From the NCBI RefSeq assembly GCF_025628985.1, contig NZ_JAOTEM010000001.1:1178001-1242000 (forward strand): a DNA stretch of 64,000 bases, read 5' to 3'. Under the pieces are notes generated by a model. It had not been told where the DNA came from, searched no databases, and saw only the letters and a list, made by a program, of their open reading frames with translations. Numbering within the stretch: the first letter of the stretch is position 1; each line of letters opens with the position of its first letter. A program made the translations under genes and the position numbers. Shown in pieces: positions 7,767-17,631 of this stretch. Source of the stretch: Chryseobacterium edaphi. Lineage in GTDB: Bacteria > Bacteroidota > Bacteroidia > Flavobacteriales > Weeksellaceae.

Positions 7767-9980
7767 TTGAAAGATCTTCTTCTTATAACTCCACCTTTCA
7801 CGCAACTCAACACTCCATATCCGGCGACCGCATATATCAAAGGTTTTTTAAATACCAAAAATATATCAAGCTATCAGATCGATTTGGGCATTGAAGTGAT
7901 TTTGGAATTGTTTTCAAAAGAAGGAATTCAAAGAATTTTTGCAAAAGAAATTGATTTAAAAAATACATCTGAAAACTCACAGAGAATTTTTGCTTTAAGA
8001 GATGAGTACATTAAAACCATCGATCAGGTCATTCTTTTTTTACAGAATAGAAATCCAACTTTGGCGAGACAGATTTGTTCAATGAATTTTTTACCTGAAG
8101 CTTCCCGTTTCAATCAGCTTGATGATATGGAATTTGCGTTTGGAAATATGGGTTTGCAAGATAAAGCTAAACACTTGTCTACATTATATTTAGAAGATTT
8201 ATCTGATTATATAGTTGAACATGTAGATTCTGATTTTGGTTTCAGCAGATATGCCGAAAGATTAGGAAAGTCGGCCAATTCTTTTGACGAATTATATTTA
8301 AAATTAAATTCAAATCAAACTTTCATTGATAATATCACTTTAAAAATTCTTCACGAAAAACTGGAATTGGTTCAGCCAAAGCTGGTTTGTTTTTCGGTTC
8401 CTTTTCCCGGAAATTTATATTCTGCTTTTCGTTCTGCGAAATTTATCAAAGAGAATTATCCTCACATTAAAATTGCAATGGGCGGCGGTTTTCCCAATAC
8501 CGAATTGAGAGAAGTGAAAGACAAAAGGGTTTTTGAATTTTTTGATTTTATCACTTTGGATGATGGTGAAGTTCCTCTTGAATTGGTGTACGAAAATGTT
8601 TGTCAGGCTGTGCCAGTCAACACTGAGCAAAGTCGAAGTGAAGCCTCTTACAAACGAACTTTTTTAATTGAAAATGAAGAGGTTGTTTATAAAAACAATT
8701 CCACAAAGCACGATTACAAACAAGCACAAGTTGGAACTCCAGACTATGCTGATTTACAGTTAGATCAATATATTTCTGTCATTGAAATTGCTAATCCGAT
8801 GCACAGTTTGTGGAGCGACGGAAGATGGAATAAACTAACTATGGCGCACGGTTGCTACTGGGGAAAATGTACTTTTTGTGATATTTCTTTAGATTATATA
8901 AAAATTTACGAGCCTATTTCTGCCAAAATTCTGGTTGACAGAATGGAAGAACTCATTGAGACAACTTGCGAAACCGGATTTCATTTTGTGGATGAGGCGG
9001 CTCCACCAGCTTTGATGCGTGAAGTTGCTCTGGAAATTTTACGAAGAAATCTCGTGGTAACCTGGTGGACGAATATCAGATTTGAAAAAAGTTTTACTAA
9101 AGATTTATGTTTTCTCTTAAAACTTTCTGGTTGTGTTGCGGTTTCAGGTGGACTGGAAGTTGCGAGTGACCGTTTGCTAAAATTAATCGATAAAGGAATA
9201 TCTGTTGAACAGGTTGCTCAGGTAACAAGAAATTTCACTGAAGCTGGAGTAATGATTCATGCATATCTGATGTACGGCTACCCGACCCAGACGATTCAGG
9301 AAACGGTCGATTCTCTGGAAATGGTTCGCCAGCTTTTTGAAATGGGAATTCTGCAAAGTGCATTTTGGCATCAGTTTGCGATGACTGCTCATTCACCTGT
9401 CGGATTAAATCCTGAAGAATTTGGAGTCACTCCGATCAAACAAGAAATTTTGTTCGCCAATAACGATATCGATTTCACAGACAGAACAGGAATCGACCAC
9501 AGTAAATTTAGTTTTGGATTAAAAAAATCTCTGTTCAATTATATGCACGGAATTAATTTTGAATTACCGCTGCAGAACTGGTTTGATTTTAAAATTCCGA
9601 AAACAACGATTCATCCCGATTACATTCACGATTCACTATTGGAAGAAGAGAATTTTACATTCAAACCTAATTCAAAAATTGTTTTTCTGGAAAAAAACGT
9701 AATCGCTGAGAATTACATAAAAACAAAAAAACAAAACTCATGGCCGTACACGAGAATTACGTTCCATTTAAAAACCAATATTGTTTCTTTAGATTTTGAA
9801 CAGGAAAAAGGAGAATGGCTGACCAAAATTTTGCAGGAAAACACTTTTGAGAATCCGAAAAGGATTACTTTACAACAATTGAAAACTAATTTTGAAAATG
9901 ATTTTGAAGATTTTGAACTGTTCTGGTTTTCAAAGCCGATGCAACAGCTGAAAGAAAACGGAGTGATTTTGAGTTTGTGA
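7767..9980 (+). CDS. B12-binding-domain radical SAM protein with a CX4CX2C cluster motif
   Basis: The 737-residue frame opens with TTG at 7767 (MKDLLLITPPFTQLNTPYPA); this N-terminus matches the family's usual LLLITPP opening, so the TTG start is preferred over later ATGs. Residues of about 190-290, with GGGFPNTEL and FFDFITLDDGE, form the Rossmann-like cobalamin domain. The cluster-binding segment is HGCYWGKCTFCD, cysteines 363, 368 and 371. The spacing is CX4CX2C rather than the canonical CX3CX2C, resembling the CWWG-type motif of RiPP-maturation radical SAM proteins. The TIM-barrel part contains ETGFHFVDEAAPP and GGLEVASDRLL, and the last 150 residues are a family-specific C-terminal part. 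The substrate is unknown. No precursor peptide or partner gene is evident alongside. Confidence 0.82.
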   Translation: MKDLLLITPPFTQLNTPYPATAYIKGFLNTKNISSYQIDLGIEVILELFSKEGIQRIFAKEIDLKNTSENSQRIFALRDEYIKTIDQVILFLQNRNPTLARQICSMNFLPEASRFNQLDDMEFAFGNMGLQDKAKHLSTLYLEDLSDYIVEHVDSDFGFSRYAERLGKSANSFDELYLKLNSNQTFIDNITLKILHEKLELVQPKLVCFSVPFPGNLYSAFRSAKFIKENYPHIKIAMGGGFPNTELREVKDKRVFEFFDFITLDDGEVPLELVYENVCQAVPVNTEQSRSEASYKRTFLIENEEVVYKNNSTKHDYKQAQVGTPDYADLQLDQYISVIEIANPMHSLWSDGRWNKLTMAHGCYWGKCTFCDISLDYIKIYEPISAKILVDRMEELIETTCETGFHFVDEAAPPALMREVALEILRRNLVVTWWTNIRFEKSFTKDLCFLLKLSGCVAVSGGLEVASDRLLKLIDKGISVEQVAQVTRNFTEAGVMIHAYLMYGYPTQTIQETVDSLEMVRQLFEMGILQSAFWHQFAMTAHSPVGLNPEEFGVTPIKQEILFANNDIDFTDRTGIDHSKFSFGLKKSLFNYMHGINFELPLQNWFDFKIPKTTIHPDYIHDSLLEEENFTFKPNSKIVFLEKNVIAENYIKTKKQNSWPYTRITFHLKTNIVSLDFEQEKGEWLTKILQENTFENPKRITLQQLKTNFENDFEDFELFWFSKPMQQLKENGVILSL

Positions 9981-10303
9981 TTTTTTAGTTTTTAGTTTTT
10001 AGTTTTTAGTTTTTAAAATTATAAATAATGTTTGTCATTCCGTAGGAATCTCGGCAGTTATTTTATAATAAAAAAATTTAGATTCCTATGGAAATCGAAG
10101 ATTCGACGCAGTCAATGATAAACCGAACGTTAATAAAATTTATACTAAATAAAAATCCTGAAAAACAATTTCTCAGGATTTTTTAAGTTTTGGCTAAAGC
10201 AAATAGAATTTTTATTTTTTTTTAAACGGCTTCCTTCGACAAGCTCCGGATGACATACAAGTTAATACTGAATAAAAATCTTCATTAAAATTTGTCTGAA
10301 AAA
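9981..10303. repeat. Repeat-rich gene-free gap with a heptamer microsatellite and dispersed repeat pieces
   Basis: This 323-base gap holds four copies of TTTTTAG (9982-10009). It also holds an inverted pair TTCCGTAGGAATCT (10038-10051) / AGATTCCTATGGAA (10080-10093), and AAGTTTTGGCTAAAGC (10185-10200), which recurs exactly at 62719-62734. CTTCGACAAGCTCCGG (10234-10249) belongs to the CTTCGAC...GCTCAG family seen again near 19853 and 52750. No gene is visible. Confidence 0.75.
10151..10184. terminator. Hairpin with T-run in the 9981-10303 gap
   Basis: AAAAATCCTGA (10151-10161) pairs with TCAGGATTTTT (10173-10183). A run of A on one side and T on the other means it could end transcription from either side, between the convergent radical SAM gene and the 10304 gene. 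Confidence 0.75.
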
Positions 10304-11134
10304 TCACTTTTTATCTTTTTCAATTCCATCTTTCACCACTTCGCCCACAATTACTTTCTCCTGAATTTTTATAAAATTCGGATCCAGTATTGCCATGCGT
10401 TCGGCAATTGCTTTGTAAGTGGGATATTTTAAAATGGAAGCTCTTCCTGACATTTCTCTGTACAAAGTAAAAGTTTTTCCTCCGGCAGTTTTTATTTGTT
10501 TGGTGGTTGTAATGTATTTTCCGATGTACTTACTTTTTGCATCATAAATTTCGATGTCCACAAAAGTTTTGTCTGTAACTCTGTCATCTGAACCAAAACT
10601 TACAGGTAAATTAGTAAAATATCCTACCGGGATACCGTTGCTTAAAATTTCACCCACACTGTTGACCTCAAGATTTAATTTATCAATTTTTGTCCGGATG
10701 GTATAAGCTTCTTTAGTTTTATTGTCAAGCTTACGTTTAGGCATATTTTTAAAAAGTTCATCAAGGTTTTTGATGTTGATTCCTCTTTCATCAATAATTT
10801 TTAAACCCTTTATACAAGTATACACCGCAGATTTTTCATCACCCGAAAATGCAGATGGTGATATATAATCTAAATCTAACGTTTTCTCACGGTTGTACAC
10901 CCGATTAATTTTCACATAACTGTCGCGTACTGAATCCACCACACTTTTATCGACAAATTCGACTGTGAAAATTGGGGTTTCCTTTAAATCCATAAAAGTA
11001 TATTCATTAGATTTATTGGTAATTTTGGCTACGTGAGTTCCGTCGAGACTTACAATTCCTCTTTTGGTTTTAATAATTTGAGCATTGCATATAAAACTCA
11101 GAACTGTAAAGAATAAGATTAAACTTTTCTGCAT
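10304..11134 (-). CDS. Secreted protein of unknown function
   Basis: A 276-residue protein with a clear signal peptide (MQKSLILFFTVLSFICNA, cleavage after about residue 18). The mature part is hydrophilic and rich in beta-strand-like stretches, with no cysteine pair pattern and no motif I recognise. It ends in a lysine-rich tail. It lies downstream of atpC on the same strand but after a good terminator, so it is probably expressed separately. It is likely periplasmic or outer-membrane-associated; no function is proposed. Confidence 0.75.
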   Translation of the reverse strand: MQKSLILFFTVLSFICNAQIIKTKRGIVSLDGTHVAKITNKSNEYTFMDLKETPIFTVEFVDKSVVDSVRDSYVKINRVYNREKTLDLDYISPSAFSGDEKSAVYTCIKGLKIIDERGINIKNLDELFKNMPKRKLDNKTKEAYTIRTKIDKLNLEVNSVGEILSNGIPVGYFTNLPVSFGSDDRVTDKTFVDIEIYDAKSKYIGKYITTTKQIKTAGGKTFTLYREMSGRASILKYPTYKAIAERMAILDPNFIKIQEKVIVGEVVKDGIEKDKK

Positions 11135-11156
11135 GAATCAGATTTTTATAAGGCAT

Positions 11157-11183
11157 AAAAAAAGTGTAACAAAGTTACACTTT
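11157..11183 (-). terminator. Rho-independent terminator of atpDC
   Basis: On the minus strand AAAGTGTAAC, a TTT loop and GTTACACTTT (11161-11170 with 11174-11183) run into seven T. It lies 30 bases after the atpC stop codon. Confidence 0.9.
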
Positions 11184-11212
11184 CTTGAAAATATATTTAG
11201 CTTATCATTTAA

Positions 11213-11494
11213 TTATTCGCAAAGGATAATTCCTTTATCGTGATTAAATTCTATCACACCGCTTTTTATAGGATAAGAAAAAACAGAGTCTTTTTCATTT
11301 TCTTTGGTAAAGTTTTTAGCAAAAGCTTCGTTGATAGAATTTGCATACAATTTTACTTTACCGCCAACTAATGAAGAAACGATTCCTGCGTGGTTTTTCA
11401 TGATGTGAAATTCACCATTTTTTCCAGGCAACAATACAGAGTTTACCTCTCCTTCAAAAACTACGTATTCTGGTGTTAAAATTTTTATATTCAT
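11213..11494 (-). CDS. atpC: F1F0-ATP synthase epsilon subunit, short form
   Basis: A 93-residue protein opening MNIKILTPEYVVFEGEV, with LLPGKNGEFHIMKNHAGIV, the beta-sandwich N-terminal domain of the epsilon subunit. It forms part of the central stalk that couples proton flow through F0 to catalysis in F1. The C-terminal helical hairpin that inhibits ATP hydrolysis in E. coli (residues about 88-138 there) is absent, which is usual for Bacteroidetes. The gene follows atpD by 81 bases on the same strand, and the two share a terminator. Confidence 0.95.
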   Translation of the reverse strand: MNIKILTPEYVVFEGEVNSVLLPGKNGEFHIMKNHAGIVSSLVGGKVKLYANSINEAFAKNFTKENEKDSVFSYPIKSGVIEFNHDKGIILCE

Positions 11495-11575
11495 CTTTTA
11501 TGAATTATAGATTATAGATTTTAAATTTTAAATAATTTTTCAATCTAAAATCTAAAATTTAACATTTAAAATTTC

Positions 11576-13134
<1,559 letters not shown>

Positions 13135-13263
13135 TTGCTAAAAAAAAGATTTTTATCATGCTTTTTCAATAATTTCCCATTGTAAAAATTTATTGGTTTC
13201 CCAATCATTTTGCGGTTGAAAACATTGGTAAATTGTTATATCGATACATTGTTACATTATGTT

Positions 13264-13271
13264 TATATTTG
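13264..13271 (+). promoter_or_regulatory. -7 element for ribF
   Basis: TATATTTG fits TAnnTTTG. It lies 19 bases before the TTG at 13291 and downstream of the more distant ATG at 13210, so it argues for the TTG start. Confidence 0.55.
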
Positions 13272-13290
13272 CTGTCAAAATTTTTCCGTT

Positions 13291-14211
13291 TTGAATATCT
13301 TCAAGAATTTTAAAGATTACCACTCTGAAAAGCCTTTAGCATTATCTTTAGGTATGTTTGACGGTGTACATCTTGGTCATAAATATATTATTGACGAGCT
13401 GAAAAAAGTTGGTTCTGAGAATGATTTAGAAACGGCAATCCTTACCTTCTGGCCACATCCCAGGTTTGTATTTAATCCAAATGAAGATTTAAAACTTCTC
13501 AACACCATCGAGGAGAAAAAATTTCTGATGGAAAAATACAACATCCATAATTTATTTGTAAAAGAATTTGATGATGAATTCAGAAATCTTACCGGAGAAG
13601 AATTTGTACGTCAGATTTTAATTGATCAACTAAATGTAAAATATCTGATCATCGGTTACGATCATTCTTTCGGAAAAAACAAAAGCGGAAATTTTGAACT
13701 GCTTCAAAAACTGTCAGCAGAACTGGATTTTGAGGTCGAACAAATGGAAGCTATCAACATTCACGAAAATAATATCAGCTCTACCAAAATAAGAAATGCT
13801 CTTTTAGAAGGAAATATAAAAGATGCCAATGAGATGTTAGGCTACTCCTACTCGATTTCAGGAACGGTGGTTCATGGAAAAAAATTAGGAAGAACGATTG
13901 GATATCCAACTGCTAATATTGAGACTGAATCAATTAAACTTTTACCGAAAAAAGGAGCTTACATTGTTGAAGTTTTTGTAAAAGGTCAACAATACAAAGG
14001 AATGCTGAGTGTGGGAACCAACCCAACCGTCAATGGAGAAAAATTAACCGTTGAAGTTTATATTCTTGATTTTGAGGGAGATATTTATGATCAAAATATC
14101 ACCGTAAAATTCAGAGATTTCCTGCACGAAGAAATCAAATTTGAAAGTTTAGAAAAATTGATTGAAAGATTGGATGAGGATAAAAAACTGACGAAGAGTT
14201 TTATCTTTTAG
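13291..14211 (+). CDS. ribF: Bifunctional riboflavin kinase / FAD synthetase
   Basis: The enzyme turns riboflavin into FMN and then FAD. The N-terminal nucleotidyltransferase domain shows SLGMFDGVHLGH with the HxGH-type signature, TFWPHPRFVF and the IGYDHSFGKN segment, then ISSTKIRNALLEG. The C-terminal kinase domain shows GRTIGYPTANI and the NPTVNG motif. The frame is open from ATG 13210, but the first 27 residues of that version are atypical. Homology to the family begins at FKNFKDYHSEKPLALSLG, and a promoter element sits between the two candidates, so TTG at 13291 (306 residues) is chosen. The stop codon overlaps the tail of the convergent GLPGLI gene by four bases. Confidence 0.9.
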   Translation: MNIFKNFKDYHSEKPLALSLGMFDGVHLGHKYIIDELKKVGSENDLETAILTFWPHPRFVFNPNEDLKLLNTIEEKKFLMEKYNIHNLFVKEFDDEFRNLTGEEFVRQILIDQLNVKYLIIGYDHSFGKNKSGNFELLQKLSAELDFEVEQMEAINIHENNISSTKIRNALLEGNIKDANEMLGYSYSISGTVVHGKKLGRTIGYPTANIETESIKLLPKKGAYIVEVFVKGQQYKGMLSVGTNPTVNGEKLTVEVYILDFEGDIYDQNITVKFRDFLHEEIKFESLEKLIERLDEDKKLTKSFIF

Positions 14212-15059
14212 TTCTCTAATTCAAGTGGGTTTGCGTATTTTTTATTTTCTTCTCTTGCTTTTTCTCTTTCCCTTATCATTTCCTGCCCTTTTATAATCGT
14301 GGTTCCATAGCTTGCTAGTACACCAGCGGCATTAGCATCAGCATTTTTTTGTGCTTGTCTTAATTTCGCCTGTGTTGTTTCAATAGCATTAGTATATCTA
14401 CTTTTCTTGATATTTACTAATTTACCTTTTAGTTGAGTATCAGATACAGATTTTACCAGTTCAAAATCAAAATCACCTTTATCATCAGTTATTTTTATAA
14501 TTAATCCGGGTAATCCGCTAAATTTCATAGGACCATATGGAAAAGGAATTTCTGGGGAATACCATGCAATCCAGTTTCTTCCTTTAAAAGTAACTTCTGC
14601 TTTTTTACAGTTAATAGTATTGATGATTTTTGTTTCATCTATGAGTTTCCAATTCTTTATTACAGGTTCTTTATAGGTAAGTAACGACATTCCAACTGAA
14701 TCGAAATACTGTATATTATCATTTGATTGAATAATAGTAAAATTAAAATCTGTTTTTGGAATCACTACTCCTTTTTTCCAACCAAGAGTTATACTTCCAT
14801 CAGAATTTTTTGTCGACGTTCCAGAATTCGCCATTACAGAATCACCCTTCAACGATATTACACTTGCAAAAAATGCATGATTATCAGTTATTTGTAATGA
14901 AAAAAGTTCTTGATCCCTATAATCAGTTCGCAAATCAAATTTTGCTTTTAGTAGATAAGTAAATTCACCAACTATAGTATCTTGTGCATATGATTGAGTA
15001 AAAGAAAAAGAAATAAATAATAGTATTAATAGCTGGAATAATTTTTTATTAATATGCAT
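14208..15059 (-). CDS. GLPGLI family secreted protein
   Basis: The family signature is plain in PMKFSGLPGLIIKITD near the middle of the protein. The preferred start is the Met at 15057-15059, because it opens a normal signal peptide (MHINKKLFQLLILLFISFSF, cleavage near AYA/AQD). The frame can be extended upstream to 15119, but that adds an unlikely leader. The mature protein has about 260 residues and ends in a Lys/Arg/Glu-rich helix. GLPGLI proteins are a Bacteroidetes family, often in several copies per genome, of unknown biochemical role and probably outer-membrane or periplasmic. Upstream on the same strand is the remnant of a bacteriocin-like peptide gene. Confidence 0.88.
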   Translation of the reverse strand: MHINKKLFQLLILLFISFSFTQSYAQDTIVGEFTYLLKAKFDLRTDYRDQELFSLQITDNHAFFASVISLKGDSVMANSGTSTKNSDGSITLGWKKGVVIPKTDFNFTIIQSNDNIQYFDSVGMSLLTYKEPVIKNWKLIDETKIINTINCKKAEVTFKGRNWIAWYSPEIPFPYGPMKFSGLPGLIIKITDDKGDFDFELVKSVSDTQLKGKLVNIKKSRYTNAIETTQAKLRQAQKNADANAAGVLASYGTTIIKGQEMIREREKAREENKKYANPLELEN

Positions 15060-15126
15060 AAAATTTTTTATTATAAAAATGGCACTTACAGGAAATGATT
15101 TTTCACTATAAGTGCACAAAATTAGC

Positions 15127-15339
15127 TTAATTAGATGCTAAATGTTTAACATCGTTACCAGAATATGTTGGAGTCTTACAATAATTTGCTTCAAGCCTTT
15201 CACGCCATGCATCTGCTTCTGCTGCAGTCCAATTTTGAGTTGTTGTAGCTTGTACACCACAAGAAGTATCCGCAAACCAAACTTGACCTGCTGTTACAGT
15301 TTTAAGCTAATTTCGAGATAATTTTTTGAAATTTTTCAT
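15127..15339 (-). pseudogene. Bacteriocin-like leader peptide gene interrupted by an amber codon
   Basis: Reading the minus strand from ATG at 15337-15339 gives MKNFKKLSRN, then TAG (15307-15309), then in the same frame LKTVTAGQVWFADTSCGVQA and so on to a stop at 15127: 70 codons in all. The opening matches the MKNLKKLSRxxLKxxxG leaders of the small bacteriocin-like (double-glycine-type) peptides frequent in Chryseobacterium, where a Glu or Asn codon would be expected at the TAG. The downstream part keeps an open frame with two cysteines and a Trp-rich core, so the stop is recent, is a sequencing error, or is read through. It lies 67 bases upstream of the GLPGLI gene on the same strand. Confidence 0.6.
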
Positions 15340-15409
15340 TTTAATAAAATTTTTAATTAATAAATAAATTTGTGTTTAAACTTTTTGCGCATTTGGTTTT
15401 AACGCTTCA

Positions 15410-15440
15410 AAGAAAAAAGAAAAAAGAAAAAAGAAAAAGT
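15410..15440. repeat. Heptamer microsatellite
   Basis: Four units of AGAAAAA with G at 15412, 15419, 15426 and 15433, lying in the 235-base gap upstream of the peptide remnant. Otherwise that gap (15340-15574) is AT-rich and shows no gene. Confidence 0.8.
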
Positions 15441-15574
15441 GAAAAATACAATAGTTATTATCACTTTTTATTGATAAATTTATTATTTTAAATAGCTAAT
15501 TTTTAAATACTTATAATTAAAAATAAATCACTAATAAATAAGAATAATCAGATTATATTGAATGAAAAATAATT

Positions 15575-15928
15575 TTAAGAATTCTCAATTTCCTCTTTCG
15601 CCTTCTTTGTCAAAGATTTAAAAATTAAATCATAGGAATGATCGATCATTTTTAAAATCAATTCTTTTTTCAGACCATCAATTGAGACAGAATTCCAATG
15701 AATTTTATTCATGTGATAAGCTCCGGTAATTTGTGGATGTTGCTCACGGAGTTCTGCACTCCATTCAGGATCGGTTTTTACGGCGATTGTCAAAGGTTGC
15801 TTTTCCAGAGACATGAGCAGAAACATTTTTGTCCCTACTTTCATAACCAATGTTTCCTTATCAAAAGGAAAACTTTCAGTTACGCCCTTTTTAGCAAGAC
15901 CATATTCCAGAATTTCGTTGGCATTCAT
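15575..15928 (-). CDS. MmcQ/YjbR family protein
   Basis: A 117-residue protein when started at the Met at 15926-15928 (MNANEILEYGLAKKG); the longer frame to 15970 adds an unlikely hydrophobic leader. The sequence TESFPFDKETLVMKVGTKMF, then LTIAVKTDPEW and GAYHMNKIHWNSV, follows the MmcQ/YjbR fold, in which a single small domain resembles a DNA-binding wing. Members are cytoplasmic with no firm function. It is divergent from the Rossmann-fold oxidoreductase gene that starts 93 bases away. Confidence 0.85.
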   Translation of the reverse strand: MNANEILEYGLAKKGVTESFPFDKETLVMKVGTKMFLLMSLEKQPLTIAVKTDPEWSAELREQHPQITGAYHMNKIHWNSVSIDGLKKELILKMIDHSYDLIFKSLTKKAKEEIENS

Positions 15929-16020
15929 GAATTTTAATAAATGATTAATAATGATTGATATTAGTTTCAAATTTAGTAAATTTAAAAGAGAAAATTACAT
16001 CAGAATTAATCACAATTATT

Positions 16021-16677
16021 ATGAAAGCTTTGGTAATCGGTGCAACAGGCGCTACAGGAAAAGACTTGGTTCAACAATTATTAAATGATAGAGACTTCGA
16101 AGAAGTGAATGTTTTCGTAAGAAAACCACTCAATCTTCAAAATGATAAACTGAAAGTTCATGTTGTCAACTTTGAAAAACCCGAAGAATGGAAAAGTTTT
16201 GTAAAAGGTGATGTTGCGTTTTCTTGTTTGGGAACGACTCTAAAAGATGCCGGAAGCAAGGAAGCACAGAAAAAAGTTGATTTTGATTATCAATACGAAT
16301 TTGCAAAAGCTGCCAAAGAAAATGATGTCGATGATTATGTTTTGGTTTCAGCTTATGGAGCCAATCCGAAGTCTAAAATTTTTTATTCTAAAATGAAAGG
16401 CGAATTGGAAGAAGCTGTAAAACAGTTACATTTCAATAAAATTACGATTTTCAAACCTGGAATGTTAGAACGAAAAGACTCTGAACGAACAGGAGAAGTT
16501 CTTGGAAGCAGAATTATTAAATTTGCCAACAAAATCGGACTTTTTGAAAGTCAGAAACCACTGCCAACAGAGGTCTTAGCCAAAGCAATGGTCAATTCTT
16601 CAAAAATAAAAAGCAATGGTTATTCGAGTATAAAACTGGGTAATATTTTTGGATTTGCGGAGAAAAGCAATGATTAA
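16021..16677 (+). CDS. NAD(P)H-binding Rossmann oxidoreductase (HTATIP2/atypical SDR type)
   Basis: A 218-residue protein that opens with the dinucleotide-binding motif MKALVIGATGATGKDLVQQLL. The frame is open from 15955, but the glycine-rich loop directly after ATG 16021 makes that the natural start. Further signs are FVRKP after strand 2, AFSCLGTTL and DYVLVSAYGANPKSKIFYSKMKGELE, which holds the Y-x3-K-like pair of atypical short-chain dehydrogenases. It most resembles the TIP30/HTATIP2-like group. Substrate unknown, cytoplasmic. It is convergent with the TPR gene at 16775. Confidence 0.82.
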   Translation: MKALVIGATGATGKDLVQQLLNDRDFEEVNVFVRKPLNLQNDKLKVHVVNFEKPEEWKSFVKGDVAFSCLGTTLKDAGSKEAQKKVDFDYQYEFAKAAKENDVDDYVLVSAYGANPKSKIFYSKMKGELEEAVKQLHFNKITIFKPGMLERKDSERTGEVLGSRIIKFANKIGLFESQKPLPTEVLAKAMVNSSKIKSNGYSSIKLGNIFGFAEKSND

Positions 16678-16774
16678 GAATAATTAATGATAAAATATTT
16701 CGACTCCGTTCTCCAAATAGCACCTAATAATTATTGCTATTCTGCACGAAGTTGAATTTATTATACTCTGAAAT

Positions 16775-17569
16775 TTAAGAAAATTCCTCTTTTAATTTTA
16801 TTGAAATATCTTCAACAAGAGGTTTATCTTTTATTTTTTCATAGGTCTTTTTTGCTTTCTTAATTAATTTTTCATCGTTAGTACTCTTACCAACTTTTAT
16901 TTGTGCCAAAGCATATAGTGATAAATAATTTTCATCTTTTTTGTAGGTAGAATATACTTCGTCTAAGTATGGTAAACTTTTTTCATAATTTCCTTTAAGA
17001 CAATTAAGCATTCCATACATATACTTTACATCATTATTTACACCTCCTGAAGTTTGATATAATTCTTCTGCTTTTTTCAAATTCTCCAATCCTTTATCAT
17101 AATCAGATAAAATTATTGAAGTGTTTGCGATTCCATAAAAACCTTCAGGATTGGTTGGAAAATATTTCACCATTTCTTCATACTTTGCTCTCGCTTTATC
17201 CGCTTTTCCAAATCTCATGAATTGTATTGCAAGATTTTGTTTAAATATTGGAGCTTTATTCTGTGCTAAACTGTCTGCAATGTAGTACAAAGCCAATGCT
17301 TCTTTATGCATATCCTGCAATCTAAAAAAATACCCTGCCATAAAATAGGCATCACAATAACCAGGATCTTCTTTTACAACTTTCATTAGAAGGTTGGTAT
17401 ATCCTCCATAATATTTGGGATATTTAAGCGCTAAAAAAGAAATTTCAAAATTTTTCTTTGATTCCTCTTTTTGAGGAGTACAATAATTTGTTTTTCCTGA
17501 AAAATAATTTTCCTGTGAAAATACATTTATGGAAAGAAATACAATAAAAAGAGTTACTAGTTTTTTCAT
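16775..17569 (-). CDS. Secreted tetratricopeptide-repeat protein
   Basis: A 264-residue protein with a signal peptide (MKKLVTLFIVFLSINVFS, cleavage near residue 18). The rest is a stack of TPR helices, for example CDAYFMAGYFFRLQDMHKEA, then FGKADKARAKYEEMVKYFPTNP and NYEKSLPYLDEVYSTY. Such proteins act as binding scaffolds in the periplasm; no partner is evident. It follows the glutathione peroxidase gene on the same strand after a terminator. Confidence 0.8.
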   Translation of the reverse strand: MKKLVTLFIVFLSINVFSQENYFSGKTNYCTPQKEESKKNFEISFLALKYPKYYGGYTNLLMKVVKEDPGYCDAYFMAGYFFRLQDMHKEALALYYIADSLAQNKAPIFKQNLAIQFMRFGKADKARAKYEEMVKYFPTNPEGFYGIANTSIILSDYDKGLENLKKAEELYQTSGGVNNDVKYMYGMLNCLKGNYEKSLPYLDEVYSTYKKDENYLSLYALAQIKVGKSTNDEKLIKKAKKTYEKIKDKPLVEDISIKLKEEFS

Positions 17570-17586
17570 AATTTTTTAAATAAAAA

Positions 17587-17605
17587 AAGTGGATAAAATC
17601 CACTT
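17587..17605 (-). terminator. Terminator of the glutathione peroxidase gene
   Basis: AAGTGGAT (17587-17594) pairs with ATCCACTT (17598-17605). Read on the minus strand it runs into seven T and lies 26 bases past the stop codon. Confidence 0.85.
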
Positions 17606-17631
17606 CATAAATTTAATAATTTATTTTAATT

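Noticed and set aside
9982..10009. Phase-variable heptamer tract after the radical SAM gene
   Set aside because: It lies after the stop codon, so unit changes would not shift any frame, and only four units are present.
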